Source of the DNA: Citrus sinensis
Taxonomy: Eukaryota > Streptophyta > Magnoliopsida > Sapindales > Rutaceae
Direction of reading: 5' to 3'
Assembly: GCF_022201045.2 (NCBI RefSeq)
Contig: NC_068562.1
Location: 11,407,001 to 11,471,000, forward strand
DNA length: 64,000 bases
Shown here: positions 46,873-58,579 of the stretch, piece by piece
Layout: each line of letters opens with the position of its first letter
How positions within the stretch are numbered: position 1 is the stretch's first letter
Program-made: the position numbers and the translations under genes
The notes under the pieces: generated by a model
Database searches by the model: none
Told to the model about the DNA's origin: nothing
Seen by the model: the letters and a program-made list of their open reading frames with translations, nothing else

Positions 46873-48052
46873 CATTAATTGATCTTCTGCAGTGTCAATA
46901 TTATTGTCACGAAATTGTCAGTAATAATGTTTCAGAACCGTAGACCCCAATTGATCAATTGTACCTTTTTTGTGCGTACACACAAAATGGCATTATCGTT
47001 CTGATTTTCTTTCATATGCTTGCAGTAATGTTTCAAATTCTATTGTTATTTCTATAACAAGATATTAGAGGAAACTAAAAAATGCCACATCCTGTGATCT
47101 TGAAACAATTTATATCTTTTTTTTATTAATAACCTTGATCTAGGTTCTTTATTTGTTTATTTATTTTTTTAATGCCTAGTTTGGCTGGGTTTTTTTTTTT
47201 TTTAGTATTGATGTTTAATTTCTGAAGCGTAAATCTTTCAAAATGATTGTTATTTCTAAATTGCAATGAGAGTTTCTATATTTTTTAAATTCTCTTTTTA
47301 GCCATCAATCTTTGGTTGGACTGTTCGACACTTCTTCTCCTTAACTTTAAGGTGGAGAATTGAGTGTCCTAATATTCATTTAAATTTTAATTTACCCTTA
47401 AAAAGTTCAATTCACAACTCAGCTATAAAGTAACAATATGGACCTTTTGATTACATTTTAAAAATATATAAGGACCAACTAAATAATTACGGAATTTACC
47501 CTTTGCATATATGAGCACTTATATTTAAACAGAAAAATTAAATAGGAGGAAGATGGAATCAACTATAATAGCATACGGTGTAAGAGGCAAAAAAACAAAC
47601 TATTCAATTAACACTATAACAGCAATAGTTCATTCTGTCTTCCCAATAACTTTAGCATTTTTCTTGTATACATACATATGCTACAAAGAACAATGAAGAA
47701 GAAATAACAAAGCCAGGAAGCTGTACACAATCAAAACGGCTCATTTAACAGCCTCAGTTTGCTGCTCTATCTAAGAGCCATCAAATTAATTAGCCAGGCC
47801 ATATATAGAGCCACCTCTAGACTACCAATTTTGATTTTTGACCAAACAGTTTGACAATAAGCAGGAAATTTAGAGTGGCTAAAAAAATGGAAATTGAAAA
47901 AAGAAAAAAAAAAAACAGTTACCAACCGATCAACATTGGCTCTTTGCCACACAAAATTTTGTTTCCACATTTCTCCAACTTCCCTCTCTTTCGGTTGACA
48001 ACAACCTTTTCTACATTCCGACTAACTCTTCCTCCATCGGCGGCCGCCATCC
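46782..48052. other. Intergenic region before rhomboid gene 1
   Basis: After the duplicated UTR segment the sequence is AT-rich without a recognised frame. The rhomboid leader (47930-48052) is pyrimidine-rich. Confidence 0.4.
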
Positions 48053-49970
48053 ATGGCGTACGGAGGTCCTTCTCGACCGTGGTGCTCATGGTTCATGCCT
48101 TTGAGCTGTGTAGCTTGCATTGCTGTTTTTGTTTACACCATGTATGTCAACAATTGTCCTAAGAATTTAGGTGAAGATAGATGTGTATTTCATGATCACT
48201 TGGGGAGATTTTCTTTTCAGCCCAGATCAGAAAATTCTCTCTTTGGCCCTTCCACTGCAACGTAAGCTCTCTATTAGTATTATTACTGATCTCTGCACAA
48301 ATTTTTTTAGTTTAATTTATTTTTTGGTTTAACTTTCGGAAACCAAGATGATTTGTAATTTTCAGGCTTAAGAAACTTGGTGGCCTTAGCCGAAATCTAG
48401 TGGTGTACGATGGCGAAATATATCGTTTCTTCTCTTGCATGTGGCTTCATGCTAATGTTATTCATTTGCTTACTAATAGTTTGGCCATTCTGTTTATTGG
48501 TGTTAAGCTCGAAGAGGACTTCGGATTTTGTAAGAACCTAATTGATTATTTGACAATCCTCTTTTGCAAGTTCCTGTGATTTTCAAAATTCGAACCAATA
48601 ATTTTTGGTACAGAGAGTTGCTAAAAGAAAAAGAAAATCAATTTCAATCTAAATGATACATTTGATTGTGAGTGCAGTGAGAATAGGACTCTTGTACGTG
48701 CTTTCTGGTTTTGGAGGAGGCTTGTTATCTTGTCTTCACCAAGACGAATCACAGCAAACTCTTCAAATTTCAGTTGGTGCATCAGGTGCACTCTTTGGCC
48801 TGTTAGGTGCCTCACTTTCTGAAATCATCACAAACTGGACATTGTACACAAATAAGGTGACTATTTTTGTAACTGTTGTGCTTCTGTTTTAATTTTAAAA
48901 GCATATAAGCTGATGTGTTTAGTAATCTTTTTCTCCAGTGTGTATCAATTACGATGCTGATTTTAGTTATTGGCGTGAACATGGCTATCGGATTTATGCC
49001 TGGTATAGATAATATGGCACACATTGGAGGATTCGTTGCCGGAATTTTACTGGGATTCATTCTTCTTCTCCGTCCTCAGTATGGATACGTTAGCGGACCA
49101 TACATTGCTCCAGGATATGAACTCAACCACAAGAAACCCAAGTACCAGTGCCATCAAAAACTGCTTTGGGTTATATCTGTAGTCGTCTTATTCGTTTGGT
49201 AAATTACTAATTCCAAGTTCACTTCAAACATTCATTAATTGGAAAATTGATGGAAACTGTTTCTATAAATTAATCATTTTTCCTTGTTTCAAAACCCATC
49301 AAAGCTCTTTTGTTGTGAAAGTAATTGTTCACATTCAATGTTTTAGTACTGTCTTCTATTATTTTGCTCATGATGGGGTAAAAACCATCATTAATCACCA
49401 ACAAAGATATATGAGGTAAAATAGTTTAAGACAAAAAGTTAAAAAAAGAAAAAAGAAAAAAATAGCATTTTAACACGAGGTTTTGAAAAATGAAGGAGAA
49501 AATGTGATATATTTCAGCAAATGGTAGGGTTTTTCTCAATGTTCAATGTTCTAGTTAATTTGAATTTTTAGTATCAACAAAATGTCATTCATTAAAATGT
49601 TTTATAATTGGAGAATCATTGGTGATAGAGCATTGTTCCTCATTCATTCATCATTTAGCAAATGATTATGCATATTATTATAATTGGTTGAAATGTATAT
49701 ATATTATTATAATTGGTTGAAATGTATATATAGTAAGGAGTGAATAAAAAAGGAGCAGTACTTCACGAACACCCAAAATTTTTTTTATAATTGATATGAT
49801 AGCTCAAACATGTGCCAAAGTGTAGGTACATGGTTGCCTTGTCAAAGCTCTACAAAGGCGAAAGAGTAGATCTGCCACTTCCAAGCATCGATATGAGTAA
49901 GGAATTGCCGAGTGTCGGAGTAACACAACAGCCATCCAATAATACACATACTAATCTACCTACTAATTAG
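48053..49970 (+). CDS. Rhomboid-family intramembrane serine protease, copy 1 (RBL5-like)
   Basis: Five exons: 48053-48261, 48366-48529, 48678-48856, 48939-49198, 49826-49970, giving 318 aa. The protease cleaves membrane proteins inside the bilayer. Membrane segments start at about 14-32; the WLHAN(V)IHLLTN segment (about 90-106) carries the conserved His and Asn; GASGALFG holds the catalytic Ser (about S160) and NMAHIGGF the catalytic His (about H212). The hydrophilic C-terminus follows a conserved [12 protein letters not shown] block. I recall At1g52580 (RBL5) as the Arabidopsis neighbour of the DCC gene. The last intron is longer (about 630 bp) and contains a 29-bp tandem repeat. It is paralogous to the gene at 55208-56565, with identical intron positions. 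Confidence 0.92.
49672..49730. repeat. 29-bp tandem duplication in the last rhomboid 1 intron
   Basis: Unit around TATTATTATAATTGGTTGAA occurs twice at a 29-base period, nearly identical. Confidence 0.85.
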
Positions 49971-50284
49971 GTAAAATTCTACCCCTTTATTTGAAATATG
50001 TGTTTCTTTTTTATATATTTTACATGCATCATCACTTTAATAAAATGAAGATATCCTCACTATATAATTATTTTTAGGTGCAAGTGTCCTCAATGTTTTT
50101 TTTTTTAATGTGGACACATTGTTAAATCACGTTGTTTAACAATATGTTCGCGAGGAAAAAAATTAAGGACACCCGCATTAGAGAATTACTGTGTATGTAT
50201 GTATATATGTATGTATGCGGTTTAATAGTGTGATCGCATGAAAAAAAATTGAAGACCTCCGCACTAAAGAAAGATTGTGTATAT

Positions 50285-50491
50285 ATGTGTGTGTGTGTGT
50301 GTAAACATTTTCAGGTGTGGCGCCTCCATTTTTTTTAATGCAGAAGTCTTATGGCTTAATAAAGTTAATTTTCAATATACCATCAAGCTGTCGGTTTAGT
50401 AAACTTAAAAACTGACTATATTAAATCTTACGGTTTAAAAATTGTCTACATGAAAAAAAATGTGGGTGCCCGTACTAGATAAGGATTGTGG

Positions 50492-50529
<38 letters not shown>
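50285..50529. repeat. GT and TA microsatellites
   Basis: A (GT)n run at 50287-50302 and a (TA)n run at 50495-50529, embedded in the triplicated motif described for the spacer. Confidence 0.9.
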
Positions 50530-50531
<2 letters not shown>

Positions 50532-51389
50532 ACACATAAAAGTTGGTTGAGTAGTTGAGTTGAGCCATGTACGATTATTTCCTTAACTAACTTTGTTATG
50601 TGCAGCCTGCAGGATGATTTTTTTGGCTCATAATGAGAGTAATTCATATTTAATAAAATATCTCATGATTCATGAGTTAAGAGTTATCCCAAGTGCTTAC
50701 CTAAGAGCTAATGTATACCAATGTGCCATTAACTTCTTGACAATAAAGAGACTTTTTTATATTATTCTTCAATTTTTGATTGTATATACATGAAATAATG
50801 CTATTGCACGAAACATGTACATATATATTTATAGACACACACACACGCACAACAGACCGATGTGGTGTAATTATGATCGGTTGAATTAAGATTTAAAGTA
50901 ATATTAATAAAATTCTGTAGGTCAAGTGATGTATTCATTTAACTAAATAACCAAGTATGGTATGCTGCGTCGGTTTGCATGAAAGATTTTACGTACATAT
51001 CATTGCTCTTACTCATATTGTTCTAATGCTAGCTGATGCTTTATATTGCAGTTGTGGAACAAGACTTGTGTATCTTCAAGAGAGTTGCCACTCGCCATGA
51101 ATTATAAATGATATGATCCCCAATGTAATTTGAAGGACAATACGACTGTTAGTAACATTTTTACTTTATTAAATTAAAAAAATCCTCATTAGAGAATTAT
51201 CATATTATATATATGTGTATGTATTATTTATCAAATATTTGCCTTACATAGCAAAAGCCATTTAATTAATGTTGATTGTATGCTATTTTTATTAATTTAG
51301 TGATAATGAATTTTGTCTTGAAATATCGTTATTAAATTATGTTTTTCGCCCCATTATTATTTAGATGCACATTCAATCTCAAATAAATA

Positions 51390-51854
51390 AAATAGGGTTA
51401 TTATCATTTTACTACTTAAAAAATTATCAAATATCAAATGACTACAATAAATATTGTCTCTTATCATTTTCTTATTATATCTTTATCAAAATATCATTTT
51501 ACTACTTTTTTGTTACAACAAATATCATTTTACTATTCATAATTAAAAAAATAATAAGACAAATTTTTAATTCATATATTATAATTCCAGAAAAAAGAAT
51601 TATGTTGGTATTTTATATCTATTTTAATAAATATATTACAAATTTATTTTGTAAATAAATTTTAAGTTTTTTTTAATCACGAAGGATGAAATTAGTATTT
51701 TGTTAATCAACTAACTGGTCAACTAACGGTTATAATGAAAAAGTAGTAAAATAATATTTTTATAAGGATATAGTAGAAAAATGATAGGAGATAATTCTTT
51801 TTATAGTCATTTAATATTTAATAATTTTTAAAGTAGTGAAATGATAATAACTCA
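51390..51854. mobile_element. Long-TIR MITE, probably Mutator-like (465 bp)
   Basis: About 115 bases at the left (GGGTTATTATCATTTTACTA onward) match the reverse complement of the right end (GAGTTATTATCATTTCACTA onward) along their whole length. The 12-mer CTCAAATAAATA lies at 51378-51389 and again at 51855-51866. Very long inverted repeats with a target duplication of 9 or more bases suggest a Mutator-like non-autonomous element. The centre is too short and AT-rich to encode a transposase. Confidence 0.8.
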
Positions 51855-52190
51855 CTCAAATAAATACATGCTGAAACTGAGTTGACTCGTTGTCAAACCT
51901 CCCGGCAACTCGGCTTTCTTGATTTTTCATGTTCTAGTGGCATTTAATGTCCCACGTGGCGCGTAAATCCAGGAGCCACATCAACAAAGCATTCACATGC
52001 ACTCCCGAAATCCCATAATTACGAAACTACCACTCTCTTGGTCACTTACAGTTCGTTAACAACTCAGGGTTATTTCGTAATCCAGTCTTTTGCTTTTTCA
52101 ATAAAAAAAATAAAAATAAAACCCTGTTTCTAAATTCGATTCAGACAACGAACTAACAACGAGCGAAGCTAATAACCGTCTTTCATCATC

Positions 52191-53938
52191 ATGGCGCTTC
52201 TTGTTCCTGGTGGTGGGTGCGCACGTTTAGCCATCTCCCACCCAGCGCAAGTTAGCCGGAGAACAGCCGTTGTTGCTACGCTGTCACCTCCCAAACGCGA
52301 TAAAGTTGACTACTGGGTCGATGCAACTTCGAGCTTCTTTGAACCAGACTCCAGACCCATCATGTTATATGATGGTAATTACAACTTTTTTTAAAATTAT
52401 TTTTATTCCATTTATGAATGAAGTTGATTCATTTTATTAATTCTAGCTAGCTATAAAATAAAAAAAACTTCGCTTATGCTCCTTAATTAACTTTTAATTT
52501 ATATATATTTTTTTTAATCACTGCTATGAAATGAAATCATTAGTGGTCGAAAACTATTAGCTGTTGAGTAGAATAGAATGTTTACCAAACACTTTAGCAG
52601 CCGGTATCTAGCTAAGCTACTATTGTAGTTAATATTTCTTTTGAATTTTCGTTCCATAGGTGTTTGCAATTTGTGTAATGGAGGAGTGAAGTTTGTACGG
52701 GATAACGACAAAAATAGGCAAGTGATCTAACCGCTGGCTTGTTGAGTAATTTGATGAATAATGTGTTAAATGATAAATATCAAATGTTATTCGACCTCAA
52801 GCCAAATGTTCCACAATGATTGATCACGATCCTTTGGCGTTGACAATATTCCTAGATAGGCTAATTTGATCTTCCCCGTTAAAGGTGTTCCATGTATCAG
52901 CTCATTTTGATTTGTACATAATTAAGCTACTGCAAAGAAAATTGGTCCTCCCAGATTTCGCACATTTTCAACTTGGCATTTTGGCTTGTATTTTTAAGTT
53001 TGTTCATGATATTTCAAATTATTACTTCTTATGGTTGAAAAGTATTATATGAATTAGTTGAAAACATGATTATGAATGCTAAACAAGATTGAGGTCACTG
53101 AAAATATCACTTCCTTTACCTGCTATTAATTATGAACCCTCCAAGGAATATCTTTCTTATAAATGATTTTCTTTAAATCCAAAAGGGAAAGAAAATCATA
53201 GAATTTGTCTCTTCAAAGTGTTTCTTAGCTATAAATCTGCTCCCAATGACTGTTCTTCTTCATATCTTTGTCTGGCAATTGACAGGAGAATCAGGTACGA
53301 AGCTCTCCAGAGTGAATCAGGCAAGAAACTGCTGAGGAGGTCAGGAAGAGCTCCTGATGATATTTCAAGTGTTGTGCTTGTTGAAAAGGATAGGTACGCG
53401 GATATTATTTTCAGTGTATTCTAAAACTGATGTTAAATTGGTCTGAATTCTAAAGGATGGCACCTGAATTTAGTTTCTGACCTTTTAGGGTAATGGTAAC
53501 TATGTTCCACCAATTTTAACATTTCACATTGTGTCAATGTCTGTCTTCTAATTAATTCAAATGAGATTATTCCTATCCCCTCTCCCTTCATGTTTCTATC
53601 TGTCTCTCTTGAATAGAAAAGGTTTGCACAAGAATGATTAAGAATTGATGGTGGATTTCAGATCATATATCAAGTCAGATGCTGTTCTTAAGATAATGGA
53701 ATACATAGACCTACCTTTCCCTCAGCTAGCATTTTTTCTACAGTTTGTTCCTCAGTAAGTCGTCCCTTCTTTGTTGCTGTAGTTCTGAAACAAATGAGCA
53801 GAGCAATGGAAATTTATTATTCTGTTTTTTGCTATGGGTGGTTGCAGGTTTGTAAGAGATTTTGCATATGACAACATAGCAAACAATCGATACAACATTT
53901 TTGGCCGCTCAGATTCATGTGAGTTATATGATAATTAA
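52191..53938 (+). CDS. DCC-family thiol-disulfide oxidoreductase-like protein, probably plastid (At1g52590-like)
   Basis: Five exons: 52191-52374, 52660-52717, 53286-53393, 53662-53754, 53848-53938, giving 177 aa. DCC proteins (DUF393) share a thioredoxin-like motif, here YDGVCNLC (Asp61, Cys64, Cys67), thought to act in thiol-disulfide chemistry; the substrate is unknown. The first 45 or so residues are rich in Ala, Arg, Ser and Val, as in a chloroplast transit peptide. Conserved blocks follow: [50 protein letters not shown] and [15 protein letters not shown]. Intron 2 has a GC donor (AG|GCAAGT) and an ordinary AG acceptor; no GT donor nearby keeps the frame. It lies between two convergent rhomboid genes. 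Confidence 0.93.
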
Positions 53939-55207
53939 GGATGTGCAATCGTTGCGGCTAATGAATGTATGTATATATTTGAAACTCCAGAAATGAGGGA
54001 TCATAATGTGGTCCATTGTTTCTTGCTCTGTGGAAATAGAATATACTGTGAACATGTTTATCAATTGACATTTGACAACTCTTAATGTAAATTGGTCATC
54101 TTGGCCATATATATGCTTACAATTCTGACCTTATTGTTACAAATATTTGATTTTACTCTTTTTTTTCCTCCTTATCAATTGATACGTATGAAGTGCATAA
54201 TTTTTTCCCCCTATTTAATAATTTCCTAGTTCTTCTGGTGATTACATCAGAGCTTTATTGTAACATATTTGTGGCCATATATTAAAACAAGCCTTCTCTA
54301 TCTTGACTTTATTGTCAAGTGTTTAAGTTCCTAATACTTTTTGATCTATTGGATGCCAACATATGATCCCAGCTCTTCAAAGCCTATTGCGGGCAATATT
54401 TTTTTGGTAACCATGTCTTTCCTCCTCATAGTATCCTGTTTCTTTAGTAGTTGATAGAATGGCACGCACACTCACCCTCAACCTCCCATTCCCCATTCTA
54501 ATTAAGTAGACTTCTGCAGCAAGCAGCTGCACATATAATGGAGTGATAACATCATTGAGGGAATGCTATTTGTGGGACCCACATAGAGGTATGGAGCTCC
54601 CATTTGATAATTTCAATATTTTAAATCCTGGTAGTTTTGTTGAATTCTCTTGGTCCAAGGACTACATCCTGTTAGGTTGGAAATTTGTAAGGACCAGCAT
54701 AGTTTGAAGCTTTAGGAAAAGGAAAGCAGGATCGGACAATCCTTTTAAATGATATCCTGGAGGTTTGAGAGCATCAAAAGTTTACTGTTTCTGCTAATTC
54801 CAAATGTTGAAAGTTTGTATCTGAGTATTTTGTGCATCACTTCCTTGCAAAGTTTTCTTTTATCCTATAGGAAAGGAAGATATTTTATGAACTATTCGTA
54901 GTTATTGTGCAATATTACTATTTCAAACATCTATCTCCCTTTTGTACACTTAAGAAAGCATCTGCCTTACACTGATAAAAGATAGAAGATAAAAGAATAG
55001 AAGTTCAAATGATAAGATCCGAGAGCTGAGTTGTATGCATATGCATAAATGCCTAAATATCATCCAGTATTTATCGACATATATCTTGTGTGCTCTATTG
55101 CATATGCGTGCATGGATATTGTCTACATAGATGTGAGGATGTGAAGGTTGGAATCCAGTATCCTAGTATTGCATGAAGGTTTTGTGGTTAATCTGCTACA
55201 AGAATAA
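53939..55207. other. Intergenic region between DCC and rhomboid 2
   Basis: 3' regions of two convergent genes. It is AT-rich, with no convincing frame, RNA gene or transposon ends. Confidence 0.4.
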
Positions 55208-56565
55208 TCAGCTATGAGAGTGTGGGAGAGGTTCGTTGTGTATCTTGTCGCCTTTGTATAGCTTGGACAAGCCGAGTGCATATCTGACAAAATGGCAATG
55301 GTTAGCCGAAATTTGTGAACCCCAATTTTGAAATTTTCAACAAATGTTTGAAATGAACGTTTAGTGATATACCCAAGGACTAAGAGGATTAAAGCTATAA
55401 TCCAACACAATTGTTGATAGTGCATGTACTTGGGTTTCCTATGCTTGGCATCATATCCCGCAGCAATGTATTTTTCGCTTACATATCCATATTGGGGACG
55501 TAGAAAGAGGATAAATCCAAGGAGAACTCCAGAGGCAAATCCTCCAATATGTGCCAAATTGTCTACACCATCCACACCGGGTATGAATCCAAAAGCCAAA
55601 TTCAGGGCAATAACAGAACCTAGAACTGAAAGTGATGTGCACTGAATAGAGAAGAGTTAGAACTTATATCTGTTTATATCTTTGTGAAAGTTCATTTTGG
55701 AATGATGTTTGAAGTTACTTTAAGAATAATATTATGACTTTCAATTTCACAACTATTATTATTATTATTTTAAGAATAATATCTGCGAGGTTTATGTCAT
55801 TGTGTTATTATTTTAAAGCAGTTAGTAACATAGTCACCTTATTTTCATAGATCGTCCAGTTTGCAATTAACTCAGAAAGCATGGTTCCCAACAGTCCAAA
55901 GAGTGCACCGGATGCTCCAACTGAAACAATTTCTTTCTTTCCTTTATGGTGAAGACAAGATAAAAGGCTTCCACCAAACCCAGAAAGCAGATACAGAGGT
56001 GCTATTCTCGCTGCCATATTGAAGAGTGATTTACAACCAGTAAGAACTTATAGTACAATAATTCACTCGTAGTTCATTATCAAGTTCTTACCGAATCCAA
56101 ATTCCTGTTCCAGGCGGTAACTAACAAGCATAAGGCTCGTCATGTTGACAACCAAATGAATGATTCCAGCATGAAGCCACATGCTAGACAAGAGACGATA
56201 TTTTTGATTTTTCCTCACAACTAGGTTTCGGTCAAGGCCACCGAGATCTCTGAGCCTGGAAGAAAATAAAGGAGAGTAATCTATCCCTGTTTCCAATTAA
56301 GTACACAAAATGAAACAGAAACATTGTTGAGGGTTCGACTTCTTAATTACGTGGAGATGGAAGGTCCGAGGAGATAATTTTCCTTCCATGGTTGAAAGGA
56401 ATATCTCCCTAATATATCTCTCAAAACACATTGGTGACTGTCTGCAGTTTTCGCAGGGCAATTGTTTACATGCATGGTGTAAACGAACATAATAATGCAA
56501 ACAACAAAGATGACCGGCGTGAGCCATGCGCGCCACTGCTCGGGAGCGTATGGCTTGTTCTCCAT
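55208..56565 (-). CDS. Rhomboid-family intramembrane serine protease, copy 2 (RBL5-like)
   Basis: Five exons in transcript order: 56565-56351, 56255-56092, 56010-55838, 55641-55373, 55283-55208, giving 298 aa. The core residues match copy 1: [14 protein letters not shown] (His/Asn segment), GASGALFG with Ser about 160, and NLAHIGGF with His about 215. Intron positions and phases equal those of copy 1, and exons 1 to 3 total 552 nt in both. The C-terminus ([17 protein letters not shown]) comes from a small last exon; reading through the preceding intron instead would give an unrelated tail. Convergent orientation to copy 1, with the DCC gene between, suggests an inverted duplication. Start chosen at [14 protein letters not shown], which aligns with the copy 1 start. 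Confidence 0.92.
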
Positions 56566-57287
56566 GGCGGCCTGCCGGCAAGAAAGATTGCAGGATCAAC
56601 AATACCAGAAGAGAGAGAAGGAGACGGGAGGGGGGGATAGAATTTGGGTGGCAACGAGCACGTCTTGCTAGGCTGGTAAGCTATTTTTGGTGCTTTTGAT
56701 TTATTGCTCATGAAACCGCTCTTTCTAAAGATTGTTCCATATGCAGTCCGCCGGGTTATATTGTTGAATCTTTGAAAATAATAATAACTTTTCTGCAACG
56801 TTCATATCATTGTTTTCGGTTATCAATTTTCTTTTTTCAATAAAATGTAATTCATATACGATATTGCAACATCATTGTCCTAGATGTGGATATTGATTTT
56901 TTTTAGTTGGTTTTCGTATTTTACCCCTCAGACAAATTTGCTAGGATTAGTGTTCCAAAATTTTAGTTGTTTGTAATATGAATTTAGCATAGAAATTTAA
57001 ATAACTTCCAGAAGGGGATATGCGACCTTCCATTTGGTCAGTTTCGAGGTTCCTAAAACGGCAAATATGTGCTGAATAAGTTCTATACGTAAAGAGTTGT
57101 ATTAAAAATAATAATAATAATAATAATAACAGGAAGTTGGTATATTTATGTCGGTAATTGAAATAGTTCAATATTTGTTTACTTAGTTATTTTTTAATGT
57201 TCTCACACTGTAAAACAAATAATCAGATTCAGGAAAAAAATGTATTTTGAAAACTTTATGCCAGCCGAATTTCGTGTGGGAGCACCT
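56566..57287. other. Upstream region of rhomboid 2
   Basis: Promoter and leader of the minus-strand rhomboid gene; GC-richer near the gene (56566-56650). An (AAT)n run lies at 57107-57129. Nothing else seen. Confidence 0.45.
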
Positions 57288-57295
57288 TATACTAG

Positions 57296-58188
57296 TAGGG
57301 ATGGCAATGGGGAGGGGAGGGGAGGAGACCGATCTCCCCGTACCCATCCCCGATATTTTGTATATGTCCCCGTCCCCTCCCCGTCCCCGTTAGAATTACT
57401 TGAGAGAATCCCCATCCCCGAATAACTAATATATTTTTTTTTCGATTTTGAGTTAATTATATTAAAATAAAAAATTCAAATAAAAGTAAAGTTCGAAATA
57501 TATCTTACATTAATATCTATTACAAAAGTCACATACATTAAATTGTAAGTAACGCAACATGCAAGGGATACAAACTTCTTTTACAAACTATCATGAACAA
57601 ATTAATAGTATAATACAAAATTATTACAAATAAAATCGAATTTAGATTCAAAATTAACTTTTTCAATGGTGGCGTGGGCACTTTATAAATGTGGATTATT
57701 CCATTTGCAACACAATAGTTAAATCGGAGCAAATCAAAAGCAAATATTAGATTAGATTAGATTAGATATTAAAATTGTGATTTGTTGTGGGCAATTATAA
57801 CATCTAAAAATAAATAAAAAAATATATTTAAGTTAATGTCTTTTTAATGTCCTAAATAAAAATTTAGGACTTTAATTACTTAATTAAGCCTAAAAGTTTA
57901 ATAATATAAATATTTTGATATTTTTTATTTTTACCAATATTTATAATTTTATAATTTAAATTTTATTATTTATTTACTAGTAATTTTAAAAAATTAAAAT
58001 GGGGAAATGGGTAGGGGATGGGGATTCCACCTCATCCCCGTCCCCTCCCCGAATAAGAAATTGGGTAAAAAAATTTTCCCGTCCCCTCCCCGAATAAGAA
58101 ATTGGGTATGAAATTATCCCCATACCCTCCCCGAATGGGAAAAATTCCCGAGGATACTCGTCCCCGTGGGAATTTTTGCCATCCCTAT
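57296..58188. mobile_element. Non-autonomous hAT element with G/C-rich ends (893 bp)
   Basis: A perfect 8-bp duplication TATACTAG flanks it (57288-57295 and 58189-58196). Terminal inverted repeats are TAGGGATGGCAA at the left and TTGCCATCCCTA at the right. Just inside the left end is GGGGAGGGGAGGGGAGG, and the left and right subterminal zones carry many CCCCGTCCCCTCCCCG motifs, including a 41-bp tandem repeat at about 58037-58120. The interior is AT-rich with no transposase, so it relies on a source elsewhere. Confidence 0.93.
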
Positions 58189-58196
58189 ATACTAGC

Positions 58197-58571
58197 CATC
58201 GTCTCCTAAAATTTTGGTGGTAACACTCCTCAAATTATTGGTTATCTTTTATATCTTTTAGGTAACAACTTAGTAATAATATTAAAGACAAGCTTGGTGG
58301 ATTTATTCATGTAAGATGGCAATTAAGACGTAAAGTGGGGTTGTCAATGGGCCAGGGCCTGGGACTCGCAGTGGTACTAAAGCAGAGTCTCGACATTTAC
58401 TCACGTGGACATAAATTGAGACCTGGGAAAGGTCTTTATAAACTGGGCTAAAGACAAGAGGTCCGTCCGTAGGTGCGTTGAATTGAAATAAGGTTTGCTT
58501 GGGAAATTGAAGTAAGCACGAGACTTCTAACTAATTATCTATTAACGTTGCTAGAACAGTGAAAAAACCAA
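58197..58571. other. Spacer between two hAT elements
   Basis: Unremarkable sequence. No frame or repeat recognised. Confidence 0.4.
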
Positions 58572-58579
58572 CTCCATGT

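Larger units (their letters stand above)
49971..52190. other. Repeat-rich spacer between rhomboid 1 and the DCC gene
   Basis: 50080-50500 has three diverged copies of a motif (AAAAAAATTAAGGACACCCG / AAAAAAATTGAAGACCTCCG / AAAAAAATGTGGGTGCCCG, each followed by a T/G/A-rich run), plus GT and TA microsatellites. 51390-51854 is a long-TIR element. The DCC leader is at about 52100-52190. No gene seen. Confidence 0.5.
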
